Position numbers and translations under genes: made by a program. Under the pieces are notes generated by a model, which was not told where the DNA came from, ran no database searches, and was given only the letters and a program-made list of their open reading frames with translations. DNA of 64,000 nucleotides from Microvelia longipes (taxonomy: Eukaryota > Arthropoda > Insecta > Hemiptera > Veliidae): contig JACMZG010001914.1 of NCBI GenBank assembly GCA_018340805.1, positions 26,963,543-27,027,542 of the forward strand, in the 5' to 3' direction. Below, piece after piece: positions 47,026-59,618 of the stretch. Numbering within the stretch: position 1 is the stretch's first letter; each line of letters begins with the position of its first letter.

Positions 47026-48560
47026 ATTTGGTTTGTGAAAATTAATTGTAAATTCACCAACAGTTAAATTATTGTTATGTGAGCTGTATTGTAAAGTGTG
47101 CTAAATCACATAGTTAAATAATTCAGATTTGGAGAAAAACCTTTCATTTTTAAAATATTTTATTTACCTTAAATCTATCTTGAGAATATAACTGACTGTT
47201 CTGAGAAATAGTTCAGTTATTAATCAATAGAAAATATAATTTTATTTAATATTTTATAAAAGATATTACATCTAAATTAAATATCTATTTTTTAGCTGAA
47301 AATGTTTTTAAACACAATTGTTTTTTAAATAAGGGTTGAGATAAACTCTTTATTTTCTGTGTCAAAAACGAAATTAGCAACATATATATCTTAAAAATAA
47401 TTTTGCTTCAATATACCAACAGTACCTTAAGTTCATGACCTAAAATTCTGTTGACATAAAATTATATGTTATAAATGAACTTCTACTCAAGATTTAAGTG
47501 GATGCTACCCACTCAGCTTGAATATAAATATCAATGCTATTTTGTTTAATTAGTTTAAAATAGTATTATCTAATTTGGGGGTCTCCATTTTTTTTTAATT
47601 GCCCTTTAAAGTAGACCAAAACATTTGCCTACCCCCCTCCCTAGCTTTTTGTTAGGATTTTTTAAATATTTGTCCATATTTATGGAAAACAATTTAACAG
47701 TCAAATATATCAATCATATATTTTCTTAAAACTACACATAATGTTAGTAACCACTTCAAAGTAGAAATAAAAGTAAATAGCACACAAAAAAACAATAAAA
47801 CACAGTAAAACACTATGGAGTCGAATAATCACGTTTAAACAGCACTACAATAAAATTAATACTAAATCGATATCAAAGTAAAGTATCACTTATCAAAATT
47901 GAGTTGGATATGTTTGGTGATAAGATTTAAAGAAGTAACGAAAGGTGGTACAAAAAAGGAACAGTATATATCTTAGTTATATTACATATTGTAATTTGGC
48001 AGCTTTGATTTAAAGCTTATCTTATCTGTTATACTTATTATCATATATCATATCACCATTTATTGCAAATTGATTTTACTAATTAAAATTTACATATTCT
48101 TTTTTCAAAGCATCCATGTAAATCAGTGTGACCTGTGGTTCCTCCTGAGGGGAGGGTTATACTTATTAGTTTGGAAAATTATTTATCTTTGATCACCTTC
48201 TTTGATCCCTCTACTAATTTTTTCCAATATTTTTTATATTTTATTCTTATATATATTTGTACGTGTTAATATATTTTAACATATTTTTACTACCTTGGAG
48301 CACTCGTGCCCCAGTTTGTAGACTAGATAACGCCTGATCTAATGCCTTATAATGTTTTTTATTTGTGTTCCTATGTCAAAAATCATTATGCAGTTGAAGT
48401 AATTTATTAAAATTTTTGATTTGTTTATTGTAAATAATTTGTTAAATAAATGTATTAATTGTCTGATTCCATTAAAATTAAAATTATTTTTTTAAGTTGT
48501 ATTCTGGTCATCTTTATTTAAATTAATCTTGAAATTCGCGTACAGCATTGTTTTGGATTG
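47026..48560. other. 3' flank of the MULE-domain gene, AT-rich
   Basis: No gene, RNA or defined repeat seen. A C-rich patch at 47625-47645 and AATAAA words (for example about 47766) are present. I found no inverted copy of upstream sequence that would serve as a transposon end. Confidence 0.45.
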
Positions 48561-49190
48561 TTCTGTTGGATCAATCAATCATATTGGCTGGATAATCAGA
48601 CTTGTGAGTCAGCTGGTTTGTTAGAGTGTTTATAGTACAGATTTTGTCGTAAACAGCTTGTCTTAAAATTCAACTGAGAATCCTCCATTTCATTGGTCTT
48701 AAGTGGGTCAGTGGTTGGTAGACAGAGAGGAGGGAAAAAAGACAAGTCCCGCCAAAGGCAGGGATCCACTGCAAAAGTGAGATGAGTGAAATTTAAAATG
48801 TACCCCCCCCCTCCTTCCCGAGGTAAGACCTCGAAAATGTACCGTGGAAATAAAAGATAGATAAAACCGCTGCTTGACACATAGAGATCTTATTACTTGA
48901 GAGACTCTATAGGTTGGATTAAAATAATCAGAATTATTTAAAAAAATATATGTTTCAGGCCTCTTAATGTATTGAGTTAGGGAATGGCCTCTCTATGGCT
49001 TGATATAAATAAATACTTTATTTCGTTATATTTTACATAGGGTAAAACATTAGAAAATTGTCATTTTTACTTACATAATCAATGGCTTCTTGTCAATCTA
49101 TAATATATAAATCAATAATTTAAAGAAAATAAATTAATTTGATTTGATTGTCACAGATTCAATATAGAGAGATGTATATATAAACATATG
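48560..49190. other. GC-richer patch, no supported gene
   Basis: The stretch at 48600-48860 is less AT-rich and open on the minus strand for 94 codons, with no recognisable domain and a homopolymer of C. It may be a repeat fragment. Confidence 0.3.
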
Positions 49191-50546
49191 GGCACTTCTT
49201 TAGATAGTTACTCTCTTTTAGGGGAGTACTATACTGATTTTTTTATCTATGTGACCTTCTTTAGATTGTTACTCCCGTTTGACGGATCAGACTGGTTACT
49301 TCCTTTTTTGGTTACTCCCCTTAGTTTTTTGATTTTTATTATTAATCTTCATATATTTTACCTTATTATACGCTCTTACCCGGGGATGTAGAAAAGCATT
49401 GGGGCTTTAATTGGGGTTAGAATAGGGGGAAAGACAAAGATATTGCATCTTAACTAAGGGGAGTAACCATTTAAAGAAGGTCTCTGAGTAACCTTCTTCA
49501 GATGGTTACTCCCCATCAACTCTATGAGGGGAGTAAGCATTGAAAGAAGGTCTTTGAGTAACCTTCTTTAGATGATTACTCCCCACCTCGCTATGAAGGG
49601 AGTAACCTTTTCAGATAGTTGCTCCCGTACAAAGCTATCTTTTACTACATAGCTTCATGCTCCATAGTTTTATTTGTACCAAGTTCTGTATTTTTTCCAT
49701 ATTTACAATTATTTATAATGCCATTTGTCATTCTTGTTTGACATTTTCATTTAATTTTAACAAATTCCTTAAATCTGTTAACATATTTATTCTTTTTGTA
49801 AAAAAATCAAGGTTCATTTTTAATTGACCGTGGAAATCTCATTGTGTACGTTTTATCTCAAGTAAAATCGAATTAATATTATAATTATACAAGTGTTTTC
49901 AAAGTAAGTAAAACATTTCAATGTCTTTACTTTCATGTTTCTGTAGCTATGTTATGTATTGTGCTTTTATAAAATTTGCTTCTCTGTTGTCTATGTATCT
50001 TAGTTTTAGGTTTTGGTGTTTTATTTTTTTTACTTCAACTCTTCATAATTACTTACACCTTATTTATTTATAATCATTTATTGCTTTATTATCAATTTCA
50101 TAATTATTATAATTTTAATTATTATTTGCCTATTTATTTATGAGTTTATTACATATTAATGTATTCTTTCTTTATAATATTTATTTTATTTCTATATGTT
50201 TATTCTAATATTCTTTTTCTGGTACTTTATAGAAATTTGGTCCCTTATTGGTCCATGAAATTTCACATCCTGCCCGATTAGAGGTTAAATATCTCCAGTT
50301 TATTTTTAATAAATTCATTATATTCAAAACTTTATCTATAATGTCACCTGATGGGAACTTATATAGAAAAAGTACCGCTGTTTGAGGGTCCCCTTTCTAT
50401 GAAAGTGCCCCTTTTCTTTTTTCTTTGTTTTTCACATACATTTTTGCCCTTAAACCTTTCTTTTTCTTACTTTGTTATTAAGGAGTAACTATCTCCATCA
50501 AATCCTTGGTTACTCCCTTTTGGGGGTAACTATCTAAAGAAGTACC
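49191..50546. mobile_element. Non-autonomous TIR transposon, 8-bp TSD, internal end-like repeats
   Basis: 1356 bp flanked by the perfect 8-bp duplication aacatatg (49183-49190 and 50547-50554). The 21-bp terminal inverted repeats differ at one base: ggcacttctttagatagtta at the left against gtaactatctaaagaagtac at the right. Between about 49252 and 49630 the left side carries several more copies of the end motif in both orientations (for example accttctttagatggttact-like units and ggggagtaac). There is no transposase. An 8-bp duplication is compatible with hAT, P or Merlin. The GG start is not hAT-like and is closer to Merlin, but this is inference. Confidence 0.85.
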
Positions 50547-50807
50547 AACATATGCACTTATATACACACACACTCATACATATATTCATAGACATACATA
50601 CTGACTATTTTACTTATTTGCTTAATAAAAGAAAGACAAACAAAACATAAGAGAAACAAGTGCAGTATCTTACGACTTAACACTTACTAGTTTATCTATA
50701 TCAAATATCACAGTATCTTTTAGGAACTCTTTATAATTATAACAAGCTTTACTTTTCAGGTAGGCTTTAATAAACTATTTAAATACATGACAAGGTAATA
50801 TAGTAAC

Positions 50808-51590
50808 TTAGTCTGGTAACTTATTATAGAACTTAATACCTAGGGTAGAGAAACCTACATCTAACTTAGATAATATATTTCTAGTAACAGCTAAACTATA
50901 TTTATTCTTAGTATTATAACTGTGACTAGATTTCATAAATGACTTCTCATTTTCTTTAACATACATCAATGAATTAAAAATAAATAAATTAACAATGGTC
51001 ATTATTTCTAATTTTTCAAAGAATTTTCTACAGGATTCCCTCTGTCTAATTCCAACAATTATTCTAATAATCTTTTTTTGCTTTATTAATATATTATGGA
51101 GATTAACATTTCCCCATATAAGTATTCCATAGTTTAGCCTAGACTCTACTATAGCTCTATAAACATTTATTAACACTGAGTCTGTTATACATCTTCTTAA
51201 TTTTCTAAAAACATAAGTATATTTAGCTATAGACTTTGTCACTTTCTGAACTTGGTTTCTCCAAGTTAGCTTGCTGTCTATACTTAGTCCTAGGAAATTG
51301 ACACTTTGATTTTTCTGCTTAGTTTTTAAGCTTATTAGCAAAGTTTAGGTTTTCTCCTGGTTAAGAACAAACTTATTTGACTCCATCCAGTATCCAATTT
51401 GTTCCTAGCACTCGTTTCCAGCTTCCTTAATACCTAGTTTTTAGAGCCTTGTGGGACTGCCATTCATATATCTTTTCTCCTTTACTTTGATATTCTTCTG
51501 TATTCGTTCTTTCTCCATGTATTTATCAAAGTCGTAAGTTGCTATAATGTATAACAAAGTTCCCAAAGTTGAGCCTTGTACTACCCTTTT
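50808..51590 (-). pseudogene. LINE reverse transcriptase fragment (Jockey/CR1-like)
   Basis: On the minus strand the region from 51341 down to 50808 is open for 177 codons and encodes the thumb part of a non-LTR reverse transcriptase (VNFLGLSIDSKLTWRNQVQK; YRAIVESRLNYGILIWGNVN). Directly upstream the frame continues through a single TAA (NKFVLNQEKT-stop-TLLISL). Further up, near 51588-51530, lies VVQGSTLGTLLY, a decayed form of the PQGSVLGPLLF box. The catalytic YADD block between them is missing. It is therefore an internally deleted, dead copy. Confidence 0.82.
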
Positions 51591-51599
51591 ACTTGTACT

Positions 51600-52950
51600 A
51601 TAATTTCACCCTTTTGCCTTGTACTATAATTTCACATACAAGTGAGCTGGAGTTAAATTAAAAGCCAAATTCGAAAACAATCTTTATTTTCAAAATAACA
51701 AATATTAACAATATGGAGGATAAAAATGTATAATAAAATAATATTACAAGTCAATTGATTTTCTTTCAAGTCTGGTTTGATGGATTATCTGAATGTTACA
51801 CATCTGTTATTTTCAAAAGAATTAAACTTAAATATTGTTCATGGATAGAAGTTAGTTTATATAAAAATCTCCATTATTAAAGGTACTGTTTTAACTTCGT
51901 TAAAACATAATTATTATTCAATTTAAACTGTCCACAAATTGAATGACTCTTTTTGGCGGGAATTAGAAACCTTTACTTTACAGCAGGTTAGATTTGTGAT
52001 CGTGTGTCTTAAATCTTAATTTAGAACTTCCAATGAGAAGAGAAATGAAACACTGTTTTAAAACCTTTTCGTTTTTCCCATTTCCATTAAAATATTTAAT
52101 TTTAATTAATTTTACGTTTTAATTAGTGGTAATTGTCTTTTTCTTTTGTTTTATTTTTAGTTTATTATCTTTTATTTAAGTTGATTGTGGTTTACTTGTT
52201 AATTAATCCTTAATATCATGTGTAATTATCAATTTAGTTCACCATATCATATTGTGGTTGCGAATGAAATTAAATTTGAGTTTATAAAGGTTCTCAAATT
52301 TCTTTTGTGCAGTGCCGTTTTCGGAGTGATATTCGTGTGATTTCATATATTTAAATTGGATTTTTCCAATTAATCTTCTTCATTGTTAAAGTAAGTCTAT
52401 ATGTTTTCATTTTTAAAACGTTTAGCTTCCTTTTTTTCTTAAACCCATGCATTTTATCTTCTAATAAACGGAAGTTCTTTAGCTGTTTGAAAATTCGATG
52501 ATTGATGAATATTATTACTCGATTCTTTTTGCTCAATAAATTTTATTTGTAGTCTGGAACTTTTTTTCTTTTTCAACAGCTTTTAAGGTCTTGAATCAGA
52601 CTTCCCATGCATTAGATTTAGTTCAGGTACTAAATTTGAATACTTGAATATTTTTAAATCTTAATCTAGGAATAATCGAGGCTACATATAATCATACTAC
52701 TTTTATTCTATGTACTTATTAATTAAAGTGATCTAATTTAGTTTAGGCATTTTAACTAATTGATAAGTATAAACTGAATAAGCTTGTAAACTTTGGATTT
52801 TAAGGTTCTCGATTTAATTGTTTGTACTTACGTGGTATCTTAATCTGTTATCTGATGTATTTTTTTTATTATTTTCACAAACTATTATCTTTAAATTACG
52901 GTTCTGTTTTAACGAATTATTCGTAATATACCTTAATTTGTCAATCTCTG
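51600..52950. other. Intergenic AT-rich DNA
   Basis: No gene seen. The last 30 bp before the 5S gene include its likely TATA-like element. Confidence 0.5.
52924..52929 (+). promoter_or_regulatory. TATA-like element of the 5S gene
   Basis: The word aatata lies at about -29 to -24 from the predicted 5S start. Many arthropod 5S genes carry a TATA-like box at this distance. Confidence 0.5.
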
Positions 52951-52952
52951 CC

Positions 52953-53072
52953 GGCAACGTCCATACCATGCTGAATACACCGGTTCTCGTCCGATCACCG
53001 AAGTTAAGCAGCATCGGGCGTGGTCAGTACTTGGATGGGTGACCGCCTGGGAACACCACGTGACGTTGGCAC
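52953..53072 (+). rRNA. 5S ribosomal RNA gene
   Basis: A full-length 5S sequence of about 120 nt. It runs from ggcaacgtccataccatgct through acaccggttctcgtccgatc, aagttaagcagcatcgggcg and ggatgggtgaccgcctggga to cacgtgacgttggcac. The RNA polymerase III internal control region is intact: box A around agttaagcagc, the intermediate element, and box C around ggatgggtgaccgcctggg. The 5' end reads ggcaacg where insects usually have gccaacg, giving one mismatch in helix I, so it could be a minor variant copy. It stands alone; no tandem 5S array is visible. 5S-derived repeats occur 6-7 kb downstream. Confidence 0.95.
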
Positions 53073-53073
53073 T

Positions 53074-53079
53074 CTTTTT
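53074..53079 (+). terminator. Pol III terminator of the 5S gene
   Basis: A T run (cttttt) starts two to three bases after the 5S 3' end, as expected for RNA polymerase III termination. Confidence 0.8.
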
Positions 53080-54560
53080 GCTTTTATTTTGTGGTGATTT
53101 GGATTTTGAGTTGTTTGTTGATTTTACATTAATATAGAAATATATTTTTTTTATTGTTTACATGTATAAATTATATATGTATTTTTATTATGTTTTTATT
53201 ACGTGTTTTATATTATACTTATTGTTATCATTTTCAAATCCCATCCATTGTACTTATTTTTTATTGCTTTTATTTTATCATCTGTTTATTTATTACATCC
53301 ATTCTAAATATCTTATTGTTCTTCCTTTTGCATTGGTTATTAAAAAAGTGAGTTAGTGATGTTCTTTTAAGTTCAAATTTCAAAATGCTCATGCTCATTA
53401 TTATATTATAATTCAGTTTTTAATGTAGTTCATTTGCTTGCTACTAGGTTTCAGCACTTACACTCTTCTTCCCATCGATAAACGTCTACTCTATCATATC
53501 CTTTCCTAAACCTTTAAATCTGGCATAAAGAGCTTCATTAAGAGCTTTAAAATGTATATTCTTTAGGGTATATTAGGCCAATTGATTAATACAAGTTAGC
53601 AATAAATGTCTATTAGCTTTTAGGGATATTTAATTCCTTTTATGTAAGTAGGTAAATTTTGTTTTTCACTGTTGGCACCGGACGGGTTTTTGTTTAGATG
53701 TCTGGCTGGCTAACTCATCACATTGAATCGCGCGGTCTGTCGTGCCTCTTTACCGTTTTTCATTACTTCACGATTTTATCTTTATTGACGAAGTTTTTAA
53801 CTAGAAGTTTACGTAAATTATATTTTAGTTTTTAATTTCTAATGACGTATTATTTATTTAATTTGTTTAGTTTTTATCGCTTTTAATATTGTGTTTTACG
53901 ATTCATTTTTATTAGTTTATAGCTGTAGTTAATTAACGTTTCTTTAGTTTATAGTTCCTTTTATTAGCTACTATTATTGGAATTGTTTTACAGGTGTATT
54001 GGATATTTGTTAAATGAAATAAATATGTAAGTTTTTTTGTTTTTACTATTCTTATAAATTTTGAGCTTTATTATCATATGACTCGATAAAATTACAGGTT
54101 CAGCTATATATTTGTGAGAGCTATACATATTATGTCTACTTTTATTATTGTTTTTTTTCATTGTAATTATGTACTGATAAGAATCATATTTTACGAATTC
54201 CATTTACTCTTCCGTTAGCTAAAGAGTGTGATAGTGAAATCTTTTAAAATTATAAAGATTTACTTGTATATATATTCTTTGATCAGAAACCCTAAAAATT
54301 GATAGACTTATTAATTATTTTGAATCGCGGCATCTTGTATTATTAATTTAAATGAATCTAAACGGCGTCATTTCTTCGTTTTTCTGTCATTTGAAAGACT
54401 TTTTAAATATTCCTTACAGGCAGGGAATGTATAACTAGAAATTTTACAGCCAAATACGTTTTATTTTGTATAGACAATAACTATAAACATTTTAAAAGAG
54501 CTTGTTTTTAATTTATGTTAGTGCTTTGTTGTCATAAGATTGCTATGGTGAATAATAAGT
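53080..54560. other. Intergenic AT-rich DNA
   Basis: No gene or defined repeat. A GC-richer patch at 53670-53750 has no coding frame. Confidence 0.5.
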
Positions 54561-56300
54561 CCATTGAAGTAGATTTCAGGTCCCCTTTCTAACGACCCTC
54601 GTGTAGCTCATTTAGAACCATTCAGCTTGTTACCTACCAAGCTAGTATGGTGGAGCTTAAATATGCATTCAAGTTCCCATTACCACTTTGGCAAAAAAGA
54701 CTTAAAATCGTGGTCTACTCATTAGGCGTGACCTCTCCAATCTTAGTAGTACTGATAGTGATAGTTACAGTATGTAGGGAGAGGTGATCTTTCTTTTTAG
54801 GTGTCTCTCTCACCATTTTAATAAGTCAACTTTTCGAGTTTTGCAATAATCTGTTGCCCACAATATATTTGTTGCTTTGGTAGTTCAAATTGTATGGTTT
54901 GCTTGTCGAGCATTATGGCGGCTAAAGACCGATGGTCTTTGGTAAATACTTCACTTTTTTCTCTCCGGAATGTTAGGTGAAGGACACAGTGAGTTCAGGC
55001 TCTGTCGGCGCCTTGAGTGGGACTTGACTTTATATCGAGACATCGATTGAAAGCAATGTTGAACGATGGAACTATTCCCATCTATGTATCTCTCTTACAG
55101 TAGAGTTTTTGAGCATTATTGTTATTGCTTTATCTGAAGCAATAACAATAAAAGCTATTAAATAATAAGTATGTTCTAAAACTACACACTGTACAACTTA
55201 ACTTTGAATAATGTATAGCAAAAAAACCTACAGTATATTCAAATGCGTCCTTTTGGCGGGAACATTAACCTGCAATGCTTTATAGTTTGGTTGACAGTTT
55301 CTAAGTGGAGAAGCGCAACTAGTCATCTTGACTTTTCTGCCTATTATAGGTTTTCATTTTATTTAATAAAAGAATTAAGTATAGTTTTTTTAATTATTAG
55401 ATTGTTTTAATTTTCTTCTTCTTATAAAAGGAGGAAGCCTTGTAACCCTTTCTTTTCGTCAAAGGTCCACGTTTCTATTCGGGTGAAATTTGAATCCAAC
55501 ATCAAGTTTTATATAAAAAATAGCTAATCAGTGTTCTGATGAAATCCTTTCGACTTATTTACAAATGGTAGCGAATTTTAACTATTTAAAAATTCTTAAT
55601 TGTTCGATGAAAAGTGCTCTGCTTGAATTGATTTCTAATTCTAGTTTAAATTATTCCGAACCGAAAAAGACCTTAAACCACATTTGTGACTTATCCACAG
55701 TTCTAGAGACATGAAGCGGCCAGCCTGTTTTTTTCTATTACCTTTGAAATATGAAATTGATAACCTTAAAGCTTGCTGATAATACTTGGCGCTTGGTAGT
55801 ATAATTTCTTATACTAACAAGTATTATTTCTCATTATTATATTTTAAGGGGGTTTAAGTCTTTATTCTATGATGCTTTTCAAAAGGGTCTCTCCTACATG
55901 AAACTTTGTGAAAGCAAACTTCATTATGAACAGTATCATATTTCTGTTAGAAATTAAATTTTCTGACTAATTTGAAAGGTCACTTTGTCCTATTTTATTA
56001 GCTTTTTAATTAGATTATTTTATAAGTTCCTGTTTGTCTTATGCATGCTTCTATTTTTCATTTGGTCCTTTCCTCAAAGGTTCTAGTTTGCAATTTCTAA
56101 ATCGTGTGTTGTTACTTGGGTCATTTTTTCATTGTATTTTATCTAAGGCTATTAATTTTTCCTTGGACATTAATAAGCCATATATTTATTTAGCCTAAGT
56201 AACGTGGCTTGAGCTCCCTCTTGAGTTTTAACAAGCAACTCTTTTAACTACCCAATTAGTGTTGTTAAAACTATACTTTTTGTCCAACAAGCAAATATTA
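54560..56300. other. Intergenic DNA with a possible start-site motif at 54911
   Basis: The stretch 54560-55100 is less AT-rich. At 54914, cattatggcggctaaagacc combines a YY1-like ATGGCGG with a short frame (MAAKDRWSLV) that runs to a possible donor, TTG|GTAAAT. This could be a 5' exon, but I have no downstream exon, so it is not called as a gene. Confidence 0.25.
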
Positions 56301-56301
56301 G

Positions 56302-56400
56302 GACAAATATTAATTAGTTTGAGTCATCTACTTCTTCTTAAACTATGTTATTATTTTACTACCTCTTTATACAGTGTATATGTATGTATATATATATATA

Positions 56401-56453
<53 letters not shown>

Positions 56454-56532
56454 TAATACACTGTATAAAAGAGTAGTAAAATAATAACATAGTTAAGAAG
56501 AAGTAGATGACTCAAACTAATTAATATTTGTC
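56302..56532. repeat. ~76-bp inverted repeat flanking (TA)n
   Basis: Left arm 56302-56378 and right arm ending at 56532 are almost exact reverse complements: gacaaatattaattagtttg at the left, and its complement at the far right. They differ only by two small indel or shift positions. About 80 bp of TA/TG dinucleotides lies between. Confidence 0.9.
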
Positions 56533-56548
56533 ATATTTCTGTTTGGCA

Positions 56549-56757
56549 TGTTTTTACTATCCGATGACGAGCTAAATGAGTCTAAAGACGTACTTCAATA
56601 TTAACTAGGACAGAAATTTTTAAAATCATGGATGAGCAAAGCGGACACGCCTGGCTCATCCAAAAAAAACAAAACAACAGACATGTTGTGGGATAATGAG
56701 CTTAGCCAATCTGATATATGGTGTGGAAAAGTTCACTGACACCCCGTACCCGATTAT
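56549..56757 (+). repeat. 5S-type repeat family, 3' tail fragment
   Basis: The tail without the 5S-like segment: tttttactatccgatgacga, gagtctaaagacg, a split gatgagc...gcggac unit, and the end gtggaaaagttc...accccgtacccgat. Confidence 0.6.
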
Positions 56758-56759
56758 TT

Positions 56760-58240
56760 ATGTTTCTATTTTAAATATTAATTTAAATTAATATTTTTAT
56801 TTGTTTCGTACTTTAATTTGATTGCTCCGCTTATTGGATTTTTCAGTGAATGTTCTTTTTGAAAAAAAAGAACATTTTCCCGCCAAGAGCCCTCATATGA
56901 GGGTTTTTGGCGGGCAGGAAGTGTGGGAATTCGATACATATGTTGGGCTCATGCTTCATGATCACCATTAGAGGTGACTAGTTATTTTCATGCCTAATAT
57001 TTTATTAGTGGAAATACTATTAATTCTCTTTTTTATATTACTAAATTATATTTTTTTATCTTATTATCTTTTTTATTAAATTATTTATTATATTATTATT
57101 AAATTTTATTTATTATATTTTATGAATCTTACACTCCTCGTTTACTTGAATGTTCTAAATGTTCTTTTCCTTAATGTTGTAATCATCTTCCCTCTTAAAT
57201 ATGAACCTGAAATGATCTTCATCCCGCTTCTGATTTTCTTTATTTATTCAGTGTAGATTTACTTTTTATATTTAATAAAAAGAAAAATAAAACAACTTGA
57301 GAATAATCATAATTTTCGTCTTAATAAAACTTGTGACAATTTTTTTTGGACCAATTAAAGCTTTTCTTTAAATTCCTGTCTTGAATACACAATATGTTTT
57401 ATCATAAATATTAATAAGTTATTTCATCTCTTATTTTGCTTTAACCGGATACCTTATCTTCGGATTTTATTATGCAAATTTAAGTTTTTCGCATTTCCGT
57501 TTCTATTGTCTCTTCTATCGTTGACTTTTCTTTTTTATTTATCTTTTGTTTATCAGCCTGTTATTTTTTGTTAAATAGGTTGTAAGCAAAAGAAATAAAA
57601 AATCTAAATAGAATATAAATTTGTTTCAAATATTTATTTGTGTTATTTCATCTATGGTTTATTTTTTTCGTATCCACTAAACTCTATACTAGTCTGTGAT
57701 GTATTTGGTTTTTTCAGCTCATGGTAGTTGCCTGTAGTAAAGTGATAATGCCAGATACATGATAACGTGTTATCAGTTGTAATGTTAGATTGATGGCCTA
57801 CAACATCCTACTCCCACTTCCTTTCATAGTTTTTGACTTTGACGTATTTCATCGTTCTTCATCCATTCATTAAATATTCATAATTAGTTGAGTTCTGATT
57901 ACAATGAATTATCGAGAATAGCCTTGGTAAGGCACCACGTGACTATATTTACGAATTAAATATTACCTAATGCGATAAAAGTACCGGATATTGTTTCTGT
58001 TTTATTTTATGATCTTTTATGTTTGGTACTGGTTTGTTTACATTCCAGATGTAGAAATATTAAATTATTTTTCCTCCCCAAGTACTGTAGGTTATGTAAG
58101 TCATATATATGTATATGAGTCACATTATATATAAATAAATTTTGTATGAATACAACTTAGTTAAAGCTTTTTTTATGTTATAATGATGAAAACATATTAA
58201 AGTTTTCGAGACTTTGGCTAAATAAAACTTTATATATATA

Positions 58241-58283
<43 letters not shown>

Positions 58284-58930
58284 AATATTGATCTTTTAGA
58301 CAGAGTATAGTATGGATTTGATCATTTAATAAAAGACTTAAAGGATCTAGTTCTGTCTGTTCTATTTTGGTATAGCTTCGCGATGACGTTAACAGTTTGA
58401 TTTAGATTGACACTTGCTTGAGTTGCTAGCATTAATCTGTCTTTTGTGGAGAAAGCTTTCATTTTTTCATTTTTGAAATATTTCCAGTTTTGTAGGCAAG
58501 ATGGAAAGAATTATATTTTTTTAATTTTTTCCAAGAGCTCCGTATTATAACAGTATGGTTCTGAAAATAGTTCTTGTTTCTGACGTTTGTTTCTTTAATT
58601 TGTCTGTTTGTACGGAATGTTTAGTAGAGTAGTGGGGTGAAGCCGTCCAGGTCTCCGCTGCCAACTTTCCAGTAACTTGATAACATATCTTGTTTTTTTA
58701 AAAATAAAAAAAAACACGTGGAGCTCGTAAAAATACAAATAATGTTAAAGAAAATAAGTCTAAGTGTAGACTAAGCTTAAACAGATTATTTGTTTTGCTC
58801 TACTTTCTTTGGAGTATGAATTATGACTTTTAATTGAGTTAATTTTGTTAGATAAGCTGTATATTTTTAAACGTCTGATAAAATGTTTTTAATCCAGCTT
58901 TTGTAAGTTTGTGAATAATGTTTATAAACT
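56760..58930. other. Intergenic AT-rich DNA
   Basis: No gene seen. At 56878-56915 a hairpin pairs cccgccaagagccctcatat with its complement (atgagggtttttggcggg), probably a small repeat. A TA tract lies at 58230-58287. A GC-richer spot near 58630-58670 has no coding frame. Confidence 0.5.
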
Positions 58931-59617
58931 CATTTTTTCTTTTTACGTAGGTATATAGGATAAATATGGTGTTTACACTACTTACTTACTTACTTATTAA
59001 TTAGAATTAAAGTGTTAATTTCACCTGGAATTATCAGAATGTTCATATTTTTTACCTCCTGAATGGATTTTACCAATTTGTCTGTTTGTGTGTGTGCGTG
59101 AATGTGTGTAGAAAATATTTTGTAGGACGTTATTAATTGTCATACATCATCATATATCTCAGAAAAAATTTCGTCAAGTTTTCAAACGCGGAAAAATTAA
59201 AAGATCAATTTATAATTTGTCACGCATGTAGTTATTATAGTTATATATCATAACAATAATTGTGCCAAGTTTTATCTCATTAGCATTTGTTCAATTTTTA
59301 TCGACTGACATGTATACAATTTTGAGGGATTGAATAATGATCCAATTGATCATTATTTAATTTTATCCAGTACTCCTGTAGATAGTGAATATGTACACTA
59401 AGGTTCATTGAAATACGGCTAGTATGTCTACGGTTTTTGTAGGATCATTTATGTCAATCAGCATCGAGCGACGTCAGTACCTAGATGGGTGACTGCTGGG
59501 AATGAACTGGGTGTTTTTATTATCTGAACGAGCGAAGCGAGTCCAAAGTGTTTAGGATGAGCGTAGCGATCCCGTTATGGAGAGGAAAAGTTTCGAGATA
59601 ACCCATACTCGATTTTT
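58931..59617 (+). repeat. 5S-ICR repeat, near full-length copy (first of a tandem pair)
   Basis: Starts at the tacgtaggtatatagga block, passes a tacttacttacttac micro-repeat, and carries a 5S-like segment at 59459-59503 (cagcatcgagcgacgtcagt, then ctagatgggtgactgctggg). The tail follows with gaacgagcgaagcgagtcca, gatgagcgtagcgatcccg, gagaggaaaag and acccatactcgattttt. This copy keeps the best box C match. Confidence 0.85.
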
Positions 59618-59618
59618 A

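Noticed and set aside
47026..48560. Terminal inverted repeats for the MULE-domain gene
   Set aside because: I compared the flanks by eye and found no inverted match. A computed self-alignment would be needed to be sure.
53154..53356. Hydrophobic open frames after the 5S gene
   Set aside because: They arise from T-rich DNA and have no start context, homology or splice sites.
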